A stretch of 64,000 nt of DNA from Magnolia sinica. Taxonomy: Eukaryota > Streptophyta > Magnoliopsida > Magnoliales > Magnoliaceae. Below, piece by piece: positions 1-12,110 of this stretch. Location of the stretch: contig NC_080589.1 of NCBI RefSeq assembly GCF_029962835.1, forward strand, positions 17,257,586 to 17,321,585, given 5' to 3'. Both the position numbers and the translations under genes were made by a program. How positions within the stretch are numbered: the stretch's first letter is position 1; every line of letters begins with the position of its first letter. A model generated the notes under the pieces. The model was not told the origin of the DNA. It saw only the letters and a program-made list of their open reading frames with translations, and did not search any database.

Positions 1-950
1 TTAAAGTATTGCTTCTTCTTATGTAGTGACGTGAGCTTCTGGTATGAGGCCATATTTCAACGATCCAAATTGTTCATATGCTTGCCTTTAAGGTGGATGG
101 GTTACCCAAAAAAGATGCAAATTGGAGCGTTTGTCAATGGGCCACGTTATAATGGTTAAAAGGGACGGTTCATGTTCAGTGGAAAAGTGCTAAATGATAG
201 AAGGTTTCAGATATCTACATTTGAGATTTTATTTTATTTTATTTATTTTTTTAAATTTTTTTAAAGCCTCCATCCATGGTGAGACCCATCATATAAATGG
301 TTTGGATCATTGAAATATAAGCCAATAATGTGGCAGGTTCTGTTGTGGATGTCCTATGCCTAAAAATCTCCCAATAGACTCAATTGGTGGGCAGAGCTAC
401 CTAATAACTGGCCCACAATCAATCAACAGAGGAGGAAACCCAAGGGAAGTGGAGTATCCACCATAGGCCCACCATTTCAGTGCTCGATCATCATTAAACC
501 GTAGGTTCCACTTATAAGCTGGAATACCAAGGAAAGTATATATCAATTGAGAATGATCATCTCACTCTCAGATAACTTGGGATGCCTCTTACAACCGTCC
601 GATGGTTAGGTCACGAACCGGCCAGCTTATCTCAACCATCCCAGCCCATAATCTATGCATTCAGCCTCTGGTTGATCTAGGCCGACTAGGCCAGGTCAGC
701 CTGGGGCAATCACTGTGCGACAAGATCCTAGCCATGCATCATTTTGATCAATTGATCACATAGTTCTTAAACTTGAACCGAGTCACTCGTGCTAAGTTTT
801 TGATTACGGTGAACCAAAATCAATGTAAATGTATAACCCACCTGATGAGTGGACCTTAAAATCAGCATATCAGGTACCATATATATTGCCCATGATCACC
901 TTAGATGCATAAGTTTAGAATGAAAAATAGTTCAAGAAGAAAATACACAC
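1..950. other. Intergenic DNA, no gene seen
   Basis: No reading frame with recognisable protein similarity and no clear repeat ends were seen. The stretch reads as ordinary AT-rich plant intergenic DNA with short T-rich runs near 225-260. Confidence 0.5.
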
Positions 951-1084
951 ATGTCAATAAAGACGAGGGTCTATGGTATGTCCAATGCATATAGAGGAAG
1001 AGTAGAAGAGAGAAGATATATGCAGAGGAAAAGGTTCAGCTACCTGCTACTCCGAGAGAGGAATGCTTTCAACAATGTACATCA

Positions 1085-1320
1085 ATCTCCAAATTTTTAT
1101 TTTTATTTATTTTTAATGAATCCATGGTTTTTTGTTTTTATTTTTATTTATTTTTCTTGGGTTAGCTTCTTAGTACACACCCTACTGTTAGTCCACGCTC
1201 CACTGTTAGCCACCCCCACTAGGGAATCGATACCATGACCTTGTGTGTCGAATCGAGGTATCTTCTCTCAGACTGCCACCTGAGATATGGATCAGTGTGT
1301 TAGTACCACGGTTCATTTTT
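1085..1320 (-). mobile_element. tRNA-derived SINE-like fragment
   Basis: Read on the minus strand, the segment has a box-A-like run (ATCTCAGGTGGCAG, near 1276-1290) and, about 35 bases on, a box-B-like run (GGTATCGATTCC, near 1222-1233). This is the spacing of an internal RNA polymerase III promoter. It is followed by an A-rich tail, seen on the plus strand as the T-rich runs at 1085-1160. That layout fits a tRNA-derived SINE. Both boxes are degenerate, I found no target-site duplication and cannot name the family. Confidence 0.4.
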
Positions 1321-1465
1321 TTTTTATAGCTAATATCCTGCTACCATTAAAGCATGCAATTTGGAAAGGAAAGAAAGAAAGAAAAAAAAAATCAAATCGA
1401 AAGAATCAGTTGCTTTTTGTGGATAAAACTTAAACATTTGAAAGGCTTAATGCTAATGAAGTTTG

Positions 1466-1830
1466 TGTTGGATACGGTGGAGGATTTCTGCAAATCCAAA
1501 ACCGTATAAGTATCTTTTGAGCTAGCTGTACATGCCGTGTATGCTAGCTGTGAGATTTTTCTAAGTTTAGTTTGCTAGCTGGGTGAAGATAAACAGCAGA
1601 TATTTTCTGGATTCTTTTCTTTCTTTAGTTGCCCCTGGGATGAATCTAGACATGGATAAATTAGTCATTTCATAGAATAAGAAAGCCTATAAAAGGCAAC
1701 AGTGTAATACATTTTTAATTCATTCCAATACAACAACAGTTCTCTCTTCTTCTTCTTCCAAAAGTTTCAGTTTTTGTTTCATGGTGGCTGCAGCCACACG
1801 TCAGCAGGAAGCTGGGTTTTAGACCCAACA
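1466..1830 (+). repeat. Left (5') LTR of first Copia element
   Basis: This is a 365-bp direct repeat of 6414-6778, beginning TGTTGGATACGG and ending AGACCCAACA. A TATA-like CCTATAAAAGGC lies at 1687-1698 and is the probable core promoter of the element. Confidence 0.95.
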
Positions 1831-1833
1831 AAG

Positions 1834-1845
1834 TGGTATCAGAGC
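1834..1845 (+). other. Primer-binding site (Met-tRNA type)
   Basis: TGGTATCAGAGC lies three bases inside the left LTR. It is the standard plant Copia primer-binding site, complementary to the 3' end of initiator methionine tRNA. Confidence 0.9.
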
Positions 1846-2311
1846 CCTTGATCCTTGGGCCTCATCAGCCGTGAGAAGGAGCTGTTGATCCTTGGGCCTC
1901 ATCAGCCGTGAGAGCCTTATCAGACGTGAGAAGGAGCTACTGGTCCATGAGAAGGAGGTCCTACACCTCTACCTGTTTTGGGTGTCTGCAAATACCCAAC
2001 AACAAAACCAGCAGAAAAGTTCCAGCAAAAAGTTTTCCAGCAAGTTTTCGGCCACAACAGAATATTTTTTCAAAAAAAAATCTGTTTTGAAAAAAATCAG
2101 ATTGCAGCAAAAAAAAAAAAACAAAAACATCTGTTTTTAAAAAATCAGCTTGCCAAGCCAACGGATTGTTTTCTTTCAAAACAAAAAAAAATAAATTAGA
2201 GTTTAAGCAAAAAAAGTCAAATTTGAGAAGATTTTTTTTCTTTTGTTTTTCAAAAAAAAAAACAAAATCTGTTCTTCTAGTCCATTCCTCTCTTTTAAAA
2301 AATAGAAAAAG

Positions 2312-3250
2312 ATGGCTAGCACAATCCAGCCGCAGGTTCCTAAGTTGTCAAAGGACAACTATGAAAAATGGTACATTCAAATGAAGGCATTGTTCGGGTC
2401 GCAAGAACTATGGGAGATCATCACCGATGGGTATGAAGAACCCGCTATGGAAGAAGAAGCCGCCTTCACCAATGAAGAAAAGATCGCTCTAAAAAATCAG
2501 AGGAAGAGAGACAATAAAGCTTTGTTTCTCCTCTATCAAGGCTTGGATGAATCCACCTTCGAAAAGATTGCCGAAGCAATATCAAGCAAACAAGCATGAG
2601 ATACTCTTGGCACCATCTTCAAGGGTGTAGATCGAGTGAAGCGGGTTTGCCTTCAAACATTAAGAGCCGAGTTCGAAGCGACTCACATGAAGGAAGGTGA
2701 GAATATTACTGATTATTTTTCAAGTTTTCTTGTAACTGTTAATAATTTGAAAAGAAATGGTGAAAAAATTGAAGTGTCCGAGTTATTAAAAAGATACTTC
2801 GATCCCTCACAACCAAGTTTGAGCATGTGGTTGTGGCGATCGAAGAATCAAAAGATATTGAGAAACTCTCCATTGAGGAGTTGATGGGATCATTGCAAGT
2901 TCATGAGCACTGAATGCAGAAGAATGCTAGTTTCATGCCAATGGAACAAGCTTTGGATCAAGATTGACTCTAAATGATAACAATGGTGGACGTGGAAGTT
3001 CACAACGTGGTGGACGTTTTGCTAACAATCGCGCAAGGGGCAGAGGGCGCGGATACCAAAAAAGCCATGATCAAAACCAACAGAAAAATTTCAATTTCCG
3101 TGGAAGAGGAAATGGTAGAGGTAGATCTATGCGTGGACGAGGAAGTACAAAAAATATCCAATGCTATAATTGCAACAAGCTTGGCCACTATGCATCTGAT
3201 TGCTGGAGCAAGCCGGTGACTCAAGACGAGCTATCCAACTATGCCGAAGC
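2312..3250 (+). pseudogene. Copia gag region
   Basis: The N-terminal sequence MASTIQPQVPKLSKDNYEKW and a following WEIITDGYEEP run match the capsid domain of plant Copia gag proteins. An RG-rich stretch leads to a CCHC zinc knuckle ([14 protein letters not shown]) near 3160-3205, which in this family binds the genomic RNA. The reading is interrupted, so this is a fossil. Confidence 0.85.
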
Positions 3251-3319
3251 ATCAAGCCATGAACAAGAAAGCTATACACTTCTCCTTGCACAAGAGAAAG
3301 GTAGTGATCAACATGATGT

Positions 3320-4430
3320 ATGGTATCTCGACACGGGTGCAAGTAATCACATGTGCGGCAACAAGAAACTCTTTATAGAACTCACAGAAGGAGTTCATGG
3401 CGAGGTAAAGTTTGGAGACTCATCAAAAACACCAGTGAAAGGTAAATGTAATATCAAAATCTTTCAGAAGAATGGTGTTCCAAACTATATCTCCAATGTG
3501 TACTACGTGCCCAACATGAAAAGTAACATACTGAGTCTCGGACAACTCCTCGAAAAAGGGTATGTCATACACATGGAGAACTCTTCTCTTTCCATTAGAG
3601 ATATGCATGGACGTTTGATTGTAAAAGTCCAGATGGCGAAGAACCGTATGTTTTCTCTCCATATAAACACAATGCTTGAGAAGTGTTTTTATGGAAAAGC
3701 AAAGAATGATTCCTGGATGTGGCATCTTCGCTTTGGCCATCTAAATTTTAGTGGCCTGAAACTTCTATCCTCATCAAGCATGGTGCATGGCTTGCCTACT
3801 ATTGAAGCTCCAGAACATGTGTGTGAGGCATGCACACTTGGGAAACAACAAAGGAACTCCTTTCCAAGTGGAGTATCCCGAAGAGCAAGAGAACCGTTGT
3901 AGTTGGTTCACACTGACATCTGTGGACCATTAGATCCAATCTCTCTTAGAGGTAATAAATACTTTATTACCTACATTGACGATTTCAGTAGAAAATTATG
4001 GGTGTATGTAATCAAAGAGAAGTCTGCTGCTTTTACTATTTTTAAAAATTTTAAGGCCCTTGTTGAAAAAGAAAGTGGTCTTAAAATCAAAACCCTTCGA
4101 TCTGACAGAGGTGGGGAGTACACCTTAAATGTTTTTCAAGAATATTGTAGGGAACATGACATTAAGCAACAACATACTGCAGCGTACATGCCACAACAAA
4201 ATGGAATTGCGGAACGGAAGAACTGCACCATCCTCGATATGACGAGGACCGTGCTGAAGGAGAAAAGTCTGCCAAAGAATTTTTGGGCAGAAGCAGTTGC
4301 ATGTACTGCCTATCTGCTCAATAGGTGTCCAACCAAGAGTGTCAGATTCCAGACATCGCAGGAAGCATGGAGTGGATACAAGCCGAGCGTGGTGCACCTT
4401 AAGATCTTTGGGTGTGTGGCCTACGCTTAA
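3320..4430 (+). pseudogene. Copia protease and integrase regions
   Basis: The aspartic protease is marked by [11 protein letters not shown] near 3320-3352. The GAG-pre-integrase domain follows (WHLRFGHLN, then [11 protein letters not shown] near 3820), and then the integrase catalytic core (HTDICGPL near 3909, and DRGGEYT). The order protease-integrase before reverse transcriptase is diagnostic of Copia rather than Gypsy. Confidence 0.88.
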
Positions 4431-4849
4431 GTTCCAGAAGTGAGAAGGAAAAAGCTTGATGATCGTGGTGAGAAGTGTATCTTCATCGGCTACAGTGAAG
4501 AGTCAAAGGCATACAAGCTCTACAACCCACTAACCAATAAGCTGGTGGTGAGTAGAGATGTGGTATTTTGTGAGGAAGAAGCATGAAAATAGAACGAGGA
4601 AAACTTGGCCAAAGAAAAGCAGGTTGAGGTCGAAGAATATGAAGAAGAGAGACATGAGAAGCAAGAGCAGACACCCACATCACCCCCTTCGGATTGCAGA
4701 AGTCCAGGAGTATGCTCCATCTCTCCTGAAAGTACTTCATCAAATCAGAATTCATCCAGCACATCTTCATCCGATTCTCCTTCACCCTTGGCTCCTATTA
4801 AAATGGGAAGCCTCAACGACATCTATAAAAAAACTGAGGAAGTGAATTT

Positions 4850-6406
4850 ACTTTGCCTGTATGCGGACCACAAGCCTCTCACATTTGAGGAGGCTATGAA
4901 TGAAGAATGTTGGAGAAAGGCTATGGGAGAAGAGATTTATGCTATCGGGAAGAATCGAACATGGGAGTTGACCTCACTCTCCAAAAGCCAGAAGACCATT
5001 GGTCTCAAATGGGTGTACAAAATCAAGCGAAATGCCGACGGTAAGATTGAACGATATAAGGCAAGGCTCGTAGCAAAAGGCTACAAACAGAAATATGGGG
5101 TAGATTATGAAGAAGTTTTCACCCCAGTTGCTCACCTTGACACTGTAAGAATGATTATCTCCCTTGCAGCTCACACAGTTGGATGATTTACTAACTAGAT
5201 GTGAAATCCGCATTCCTAAATGAGGTACTCGAAGAAGAAGTATACGTTGATCAGCCCGAAGGCTTTGTCATGCAAGGGGAGGAACACAAGGTGTATCGGC
5301 TGAAGAAAGCCCTGTATGGGTTAAAGCAAGCTCCCCGTGCTTGGAATGCACGGATTGACGGTTATCTTCAAGAGAATGGTTTCATCAAATGTCCGTATGA
5401 GCATGAAGTCTACACAAAGAAGAATGCCCGTGGTGATATGTTTATCGCTTGTTTATATGTTGATGATCTGCTATTCACTGGAAACAGCCAGGCAATGTTT
5501 GAAGAATTCAAGCAGGCTATGTTCAAAGAGTTCGAGATGACTGATGGTGGATTGATGTCTTTCTTCTTGGACATTGAAGTGAAGCAACAAGTCGGTGGCA
5601 TTTACATATCCCAGAAGAAGTACACAAAGGAACTTCTTGAGAAGTTTCAAATGGTCGACTGTAAAGCTGTAAGTACACCTGTTACAACAGGCCTGAAGCT
5701 CACAAGAGATGGAGAAGGAAGAAACGTCGACTCAACCCTATTTAAGAGCCTAATCGGAAGCTTAAGGTACCTCACAATCACTAGGCCAGATATCGTCTAC
5801 AGTGTTGGGCTTCTAAGCCGGTATATGGAAGCCCCAAAAGAGTCACACTGACTAGCTGCAAAACGAGTACTGAGGTATATCAAAGGGACTATTGAATTTG
5901 GTCTCTTTTATCCATACGATGATGAAGCAATGCTGTATGGATATTCAGATAGTGATTGGGGAGGTGACCAAGATGAGAGAAAGAGCACCACTGGCTATGT
6001 ATTCTATCTCGGAACGACAACATTCACATGGAATTCAAAGAAGCAGAGTGTGGTCGCCCTGTCCACATGTGAAGCTGAGTACGTAGCAGCTTCATCCACT
6101 GTATGTGAGGCGATCTGGCTAAGGAATCTACTAAAGGAGCTGAAGCATCCACAAGAGGAATCTACTGTTATATATGTGGATAACAAGTCGGCAATCGAGC
6201 TAGCCAAAAATTCAGTGCAGCATGGAAGAAGCAAACACATTGATACCCAATACCATTTTCTGAGAGATCATGTGAAGCAGAAAACGATGAAATTAGAGTA
6301 TTGTCATACTACGGAACAGGTGGCGGATATTTTCACAAAGGCATTACCGACAGATGCATTCAAACGACTAAGAACGATGCTTGGAATGAAGTCGGTTTTG
6401 GTTTGA
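4850..6406 (+). pseudogene. Copia reverse transcriptase and RNase H regions
   Basis: The reverse transcriptase is seen in YKARLVAKGYKQ near 5055-5090, [12 protein letters not shown] near 5310-5345 and the catalytic YVDDLLFTG near 5455-5480. RNase H follows with STCEAEYVAAS near 6062 and DNKSAIELAKN near 6180. The region stops just short of the polypurine tract. Confidence 0.9.
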
Positions 6407-6413
6407 AGGGGAG

Positions 6414-6778
6414 TGTTGGATACGGTGGAGGATTTCTGCAAATCCAAAACTGTATAAGTATCTTTTGAGCTAGCTGTACATGCCATGTATGCTACTTGTG
6501 AGATTTTTCTAAGTTTAGTTTGCTAACTGGGTGAAGATAAACAGTAGATATTTTCTGGATTCTTTTCTTTCTTTAGCTGCCCCTAGGATGAATCTAGACA
6601 AGGATAAATTAGTCATTTCATAGAATAAGAAAGCCTATAAAAGGCATCAGTGTAATACGTTTTTAATTCATTCCAATACAGCAGCAGTTCTCTCTTCTTC
6701 TTCTTCCAAAAGTTTCAGTTTTTGTTTCATGGTGGCTGCAGCCACACGTCAGCAGGAAGCTGGGTTTTAGACCCAACA
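6414..6778 (+). repeat. Right (3') LTR of first Copia element
   Basis: This 365-bp repeat has the same length as the left LTR, with about 13 substitutions. It is flanked on the right by the GTTTG target duplication. Confidence 0.95.
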
Positions 6779-6783
6779 GTTTG

Positions 6784-7093
6784 AAGTGACCATGCAGACA
6801 ATATTCACGTACTCTCATTCTCAAAATACTTTTAATTTTATTTAAAATATCTTTGTTGTGAGATTTTCATTGATCGTGTACCGTCCTTCAAGTATGGGAA
6901 TGACATTCCTACCTTGGTCTACTATTGATTCAGACCACAGAAGTTCGTCGTAGAAGATAATCATAAACATATCTTCCGCTCTCAATCACCGCCGATGAGC
7001 CTTTACGTTTACTAGAATTAGTGAGAGGAGAGGGGGCTGATGCTGGCTTTATAATAACATATGGGCAGAGAAGGAGTCCGGCCTAACGCAAAC
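6784..7093. other. Intergenic DNA between two Copia elements
   Basis: I see no gene, RNA or mobile-element ends here. It is probably the older host background into which both Copia elements inserted. Confidence 0.5.
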
Positions 7094-7229
7094 TTTTCAC
7101 TGTAACATTCTCTTTCATGCTTTTCTACTTATTGGCTGGAAAGTATGTTGTTTACCAAACATTTTCAATGTAACATTCTCTTTCATGCTTTTCTACCTAT
7201 TGGCTAGAAAGTATGTTGTTTACCAAACA
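7094..7229 (+). repeat. Tandem duplication, two 68-bp units
   Basis: Units 7094-7161 and 7162-7229 are nearly identical. Each contains TGTAACATTCTCTTTCATGC and then GTATGTTGTTTACCAAACAT. The unit shares the words ATGCTTTTCTAC and CCAAACAT-CTTAT with the foldback element at 12969-13204, on the far side of the second Copia element, so both may belong to one older MITE cluster. Confidence 0.8.
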
Positions 7230-7256
7230 TACTTATTTCCTAGATAAGGAAATGAT

Positions 7257-7588
7257 TGTTGGGGGCCTTGCGTAAAACCTTAGAATCTAGCCTCCCAAAT
7301 CAAACCAGAATTATGGAATAATAATGCAATGAAATAAATCAAAGCATAAACCACATAACACAAGAGAATTTTACGTGAAAAACCCTCAAAAAGGTAAATA
7401 CCACGGGACCTCGTCCAGATCAACAATCCACTATGAAGTAGAATGTTATAACCTTCTTCACTCACGCATGAGTGGATAAACAATAAGAAAAATAAAGAAA
7501 ACAGAGAGATCTCACTGATTACGAGGACATGGAAGCGCTGAGATACGATAGATCACCTCTACGAGCATAGCCTCCCCTCCATAAGCTT

Positions 7589-7624
<36 letters not shown>

Positions 7625-8088
7625 CTTTGAAAACCCTAAGCCCTCCTAGAAAACCTTTAGGAAACCTTAGAATACCCTGAAATACACCCCAATCCCGCAT
7701 ACACCCCTTTATATAAGAATAGAAAGAGGTATAATCAAAATAGGAAACAAATTCCACAGAATCTACGTTTCCGCAATCGCATTTGCGTAACTCTTCGATG
7801 ATATCAATGGTCTGTCAATGACAGCCTTTGATATTATCTAAGGTCCTTCAATGATATCGAAACAGGACCAAAACTGTCCAGCGACCAGGGGTGAAAAATT
7901 CCTACAATTATCGATGTCATCGAAGGTCTCTCGATGACAGCCTTCGATATCATCTAAAGTCCTTCGATGATATCGAAACAGGACAAAAAACTGTCCAGCG
8001 ACCAGCGGTGAAAAATTCGACAATTATCGATGATATCGAAACTGGTTCGATTTCATCGAACCTAGCAATGAGGAGAAAATCCCCATCA
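7257..8088 (-). repeat. 3' LTR of second Copia element
   Basis: This 832-bp repeat matches 12111-12942. It contains a CT/CA microsatellite near 7590-7624 and, at 7795-8060, a cluster of near-palindromic words of the form TTCGATGATATCGAA. Confidence 0.93.
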
Positions 8089-9780
8089 AATTTTTTCCTT
8101 TTCAACTCAGGAGGAATTCACCTTCTTCAAGCCATCTTGGTTTCTACAAACCTCAAACTTGCCCTTGAGCAAAGCCTTGGTCATCATGTCTGACCCATTA
8201 TCGTCCGTGTGGACCTTCTCAAGTTGTAATACCTTCTATTCCAAAGTATCCCTGATCCAGTGATGCCGAATCTCTATATGCTTCGACTTGGAGTGCTGAC
8301 TTGGATTCTTGCTCAAGTGTATAGCACTTTGACTATCGCAATAGACCACATGCTGCTCCTGCTTCAGGCTAAGTTCTTATAGGAACCTCTTTATTTAAAG
8401 CATCTCTTTACATGCCTCTTTGACCGCAATGTACTTGGCCTTTGTCATCGATAATGCTACGACCTTCTGTAGCTTGCTCTACCAAGAAACTGCTCCCCCT
8501 GCAAACGTGAACATGAACCTCGACGTAGACTTCCTGGAGTCTATGTCGCCTGCCATATCTATATTTGTGTAGCCCTCTAACGCAGGTTTTCCTTCATCAT
8601 AGCATAGGCTCAACCTGGATGAGCCTCTTAGATACCGTAGTATCCATTTCACCGTTACCCAATGCTCTTTGCCAGGATTGACAAGATACCGGCTGACAAC
8701 AACAACCACGTATGCTATGTTTGGGCGTGTACACACCATAGCATGCATCAAACTTCCTACCGCTAACGCTTATGGTATCTTCATCTCATCCACCTCTACC
8801 TTCGTCTTAGGACACTACTTGTCGCTCAATTTGAAGTGACCATCCAGTAGAATATTGACCGGCTTCGCTGCATTCGTATTGAACCACTCTAGGACTTTCT
8901 CAATATATCGTTCTTGTGATAACCAAAGCTTCCTGTTGCTTCTGTCACAGGTTATCTCCATTCATGTGATCTGTTTAGCCGGGCCCAAGTCTTTCATCGC
9001 GAATGACTTGCCCAACTCTTGTTTCAACCTATCAATCTTCTTGATGTCTTTTCCCATGATGAGCATGTCATCAACATATAATAACAAAACTAAGAAATCA
9101 CCATCTAAGAACTTACGCATGAACACACAGTGGTCCGACTCCGTTCTGTCATACCCATGCTTCAACATAAACGAGTCGAACTTCTTGTACCATTGCCGTA
9201 GAGCTTGTTTCAACCCATACAAGTTCTTTCTCAGCCTACATACCATATGCTCCTTACCCTTGACTTCGAACCCCTCTGGTTGGTGTATGTAGATCTCTTC
9301 TTGCAGGTCACCATGGAGAAAGACAGTTTTAACATCTAACTACTCTATCTCCATATCCATGCTTGCCGCCAACCCAAGCAACACCCGTATGAATGTCATC
9401 TTCACCGCTGGTGAGAATATCTCCTCGAAGTCTATACCTTTCCTCTGACCAAACCCTTTCACTACAAGTCTGGCCTTGAACCTCGTCTGTGAATTCTTCT
9501 GCTCAACCTTCTTTCTGAACACCCACTTGTTGCTCAAAGCTTTCTTGCCCTTAGGCAATTTCACCATATTATAGGTGTGGTTCTTATGCAAAGATTCCAT
9601 CTCCGCTTGCATAGCTTTCAACCACTCCCCCTTATGCTCGTCTGCTAGGGCCTCAGAATAATCTTCTGGCTCTCCTCCATTAGTGAGCATAATGTACTCA
9701 TGCGGCGAGTACCTCTTGGACGGTTGTCTGTCCTTAGATGACCTCTTCACCTGTGGCTCAACAGGTGGATCAAGTGGGGG
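8089..9780 (-). pseudogene. Copia reverse transcriptase and RNase H regions (minus)
   Basis: On the minus strand the reverse transcriptase is marked by ARLVVKGFGQRKGIDFEEIF near 9430-9490, LYGLKQALRQWYKKF near 9180-9225 and LLYVDDMLIMG near 9060-9095. RNase H begins near 8751, with RPNIAYVVVVVSRYLVNPGK and GDIDSRKSTS. Confidence 0.87.
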
Positions 9781-9799
9781 CTGCTCCCCTGATCCATCA

Positions 9800-11200
9800 T
9801 CTGAATGAACTCTCTCGTCCTAAGCACCTTGCTGTGCTCCCCCATCATCAGGCACCATGAGGGGAATAATCAGATCCATGTCCTCTAGCTCACCTGAACT
9901 AGGCCGGTTCTTCTCTTGTTTACCAATGTCTTTTATACACTGATCTTTAAAGAAAACCACATATCTGCTCCTGACGAGCTTCTTCTCGGTCGGATCCCAC
10001 AATCTGTAACCAAATTTTTCATCACCGTACCCCAAGAACACACACTTCCTGATCTTCCTATTGAGTTTGGACCTCTCATCCTTTAGTACGTGAACGGATG
10101 CCCTGCATCGAAATACCCTAAGATGACTGTACGATGGATCCTGTCCAGTCCACACCTTCTCAGGCACTTTTCCATTCAACGGGGCTGATGGAGACCTGTT
10201 TATCAGAAACACTGCAGTTTGCATTGCTTCTCCCAAGAACATCTTGGGTAATTTCGCATGGGATAACATGCATCTGATTCTCTCAACAATGATGCGATTC
10301 ATTCGCTCAGCTACACCATTATGCTGGGGGGTCTTGAGAACCGTCTATTCATGCTGTATACCCAGGGACTTGCAGTACTCATGAAAGTCGCCAATATGTT
10401 CACCACCATTGTTAGTGCGGATGCACTTCAATGATTTACATTTCTCTCTCTCGACCATAGCATGAAATAATTTAAACACACCAAAAACCTTGTCCTTGAA
10501 TTTCAAAACATACACCCAAACCCTCCTAGATGCATTATCTATAAAAGTGACAAAATACAATGCCCCACCCAAGGTTTTTGTCCTTATAGGACCACAAACA
10601 TCAGAATAAACCAAATTTAATGCATGCACTTTATTAACATGAGAAACAGATTTAATAAATGAAACTCTATACGGTTTCCCTGATAAACAATCAATACAGG
10701 TTTTGAGAGGTGTATCTGTCACGTCTGGAAGGAGCCGCTTCTTTGCTAGTACCTGAAGCCCTTTTTCACTCATGTGGCCTAGACGCCTGTGCCACATGTC
10801 AATAGCTGAATCTTCCGCTATGTTCAACCCACCCTTGCAAACATTGACACATGCCTTGTAAAGGGTCCAACACTTCTTTCCTCTGGCAGTGATCAACGAA
10901 CCCTTGTTGAGCTTCCATCGCCTACGAGTAAACCGGCTTTCATAGCCATCATCATCCAACCTTCCCGTCGACATCAAGTTGAGGTGAAGGTTTGGGATAT
11001 GCCTCACATCCCTTAGAACCAATGTGCAGCCCGCATCGGTCTTCATACAAATATCACCGACTCCTACGATCTTCGATACGCCAGAATTTTCCATCTTCAC
11101 GGTCCCATAGTCACCTGACTTGTAGCTTGTAAAGAAGTCCCTGCATGGAGTCGCATGAAACGAGGCTCCCGAGTCTATCACCTAGTTGGTGTCCTGACTC
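9800..11200 (-). pseudogene. Copia protease and integrase regions (minus)
   Basis: The protease start MIDSGASFHATP lies near 11150-11181. The pre-integrase domain follows (MWHRRLGHMSEKG; CIDCLSGKPYRVSF near 10670-10710). The integrase core has YSDVCGPIRT near 10580-10620 and NNGGEH near 10400. The integrase tail (NRIIVERIRCMLSHAKLPK) lies near 10240-10300. Confidence 0.87.
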
Positions 11201-11299
11201 GTAGCTGTAAGACATATATCATGATCTGCTGAAAGAATAACTACAACGTCGCCATCTGAAGTGACCGCAGTGGAATCTGATTCATCTTCTTTCTCCTTT

Positions 11300-12060
11300 C
11301 CTTTTCCTTTTTTGTCGTTCTTCTTACCACGACATTCATGCTTGTAGTGACCCTTCTTGCCACAATTCCAACAATCAACATCATTTCTGTTACTCGACTT
11401 GCCTCTTAATTTATTTCGGGCCTTCCCGCCCTTCCTATTTTTTCCTCTCCCCCGTTCATGTGTCACAAGGGCCTCTTGCTGAGTAGACCCCTGAGACTTC
11501 CTCCTTGTCTCCTCATTGAAGAAACAGTTAATAACCTGTTTCATGGATATGTTTTCGTCTGGCGCAGAGTTACTTAGAGACACCACCAATGTCTCTCAAC
11601 TGTCAGGCAATGAACTGAGCAATAGCAAAGCCTGCAATTCACCATCCAGGACTATCTTCATAGCGGAGAGCTGGTTCACTATATTGCTGACCTCATTCAT
11701 GTGCTCGGCCATAGAACCACCATATTTGAACTTGAGATTCACAAATCGTCTTATCAGAAAGATTTTATTACTTGCTGTCTTCCTCTCATATAGCCCTTTC
11801 AATTTCAGCCATAGGCTAGCGGTTGAGGTTTCGGTAGACACATGGTGAAAGACAGAATCGTCCAACCATTGTCTAATAAACCCCATCGCCTTTCGATCCA
11901 TCTTCTTCCAATCATCATCAGACATATCCTTGAATTTTGCTGATATGCCTAAAATTGGAGAATATAGGTCCTTGCAATAAAGTAAGTCCTCCATCTTAGC
12001 CTTCCATATGGTCCAGTTAGAACCATTGAGGCTGATCATCCTTGATGAGCCACCTTCCAT
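11300..12060 (-). pseudogene. Copia gag region (minus)
   Basis: The capsid domain runs leftward from 12060 (MEGGSSRMISLNGSNWTIWK). It contains WLKLKGLYERKT and then a lysine-rich tail with the zinc knuckle CWNCGKKGHYKHEC near 11330-11375. This matches TNT1-type gag. Confidence 0.87.
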
Positions 12061-12110
12061 AATTCAAAACCGATCCTACCCATTCAATGAACTTAGCTTT
12101 CATACCACTT

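Larger units (their letters stand above)
1466..6778 (+). mobile_element. Ty1/Copia LTR retrotransposon, broken
   Basis: This is an end-to-end Copia element with two 365-bp LTRs that start TGTTGG and end CCAACA. Perfect 5-bp target duplications GTTTG lie at 1461-1465 and 6779-6783. A primer-binding site matching the initiator-Met tRNA type (TGGTATCAGAGC) follows the left LTR, and a polypurine tract (GAAGGGGAG, 6405-6413) precedes the right LTR. Inside, in Copia order, are gag with a CCHC knuckle, protease, integrase, reverse transcriptase and RNase H. The coding region is interrupted about half a dozen times. The LTRs differ at about 13 of 365 positions (~3.6%). At a rice-type rate of 1.3e-8 per site per year that is 1-2 million years, and more at slow woody-plant rates. 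Confidence 0.95.

Noticed and set aside
1466-6778. Possibly still active Copia element
   Set aside because: The ends, primer site and purine tract are well kept, but the coding region is interrupted about half a dozen times, so it cannot move on its own.
7795-8060. Regularly repeated palindromic words that could suggest a CRISPR-like array
   Set aside because: Spacing is irregular, the words lie in an LTR, and this is a plant nuclear sequence.
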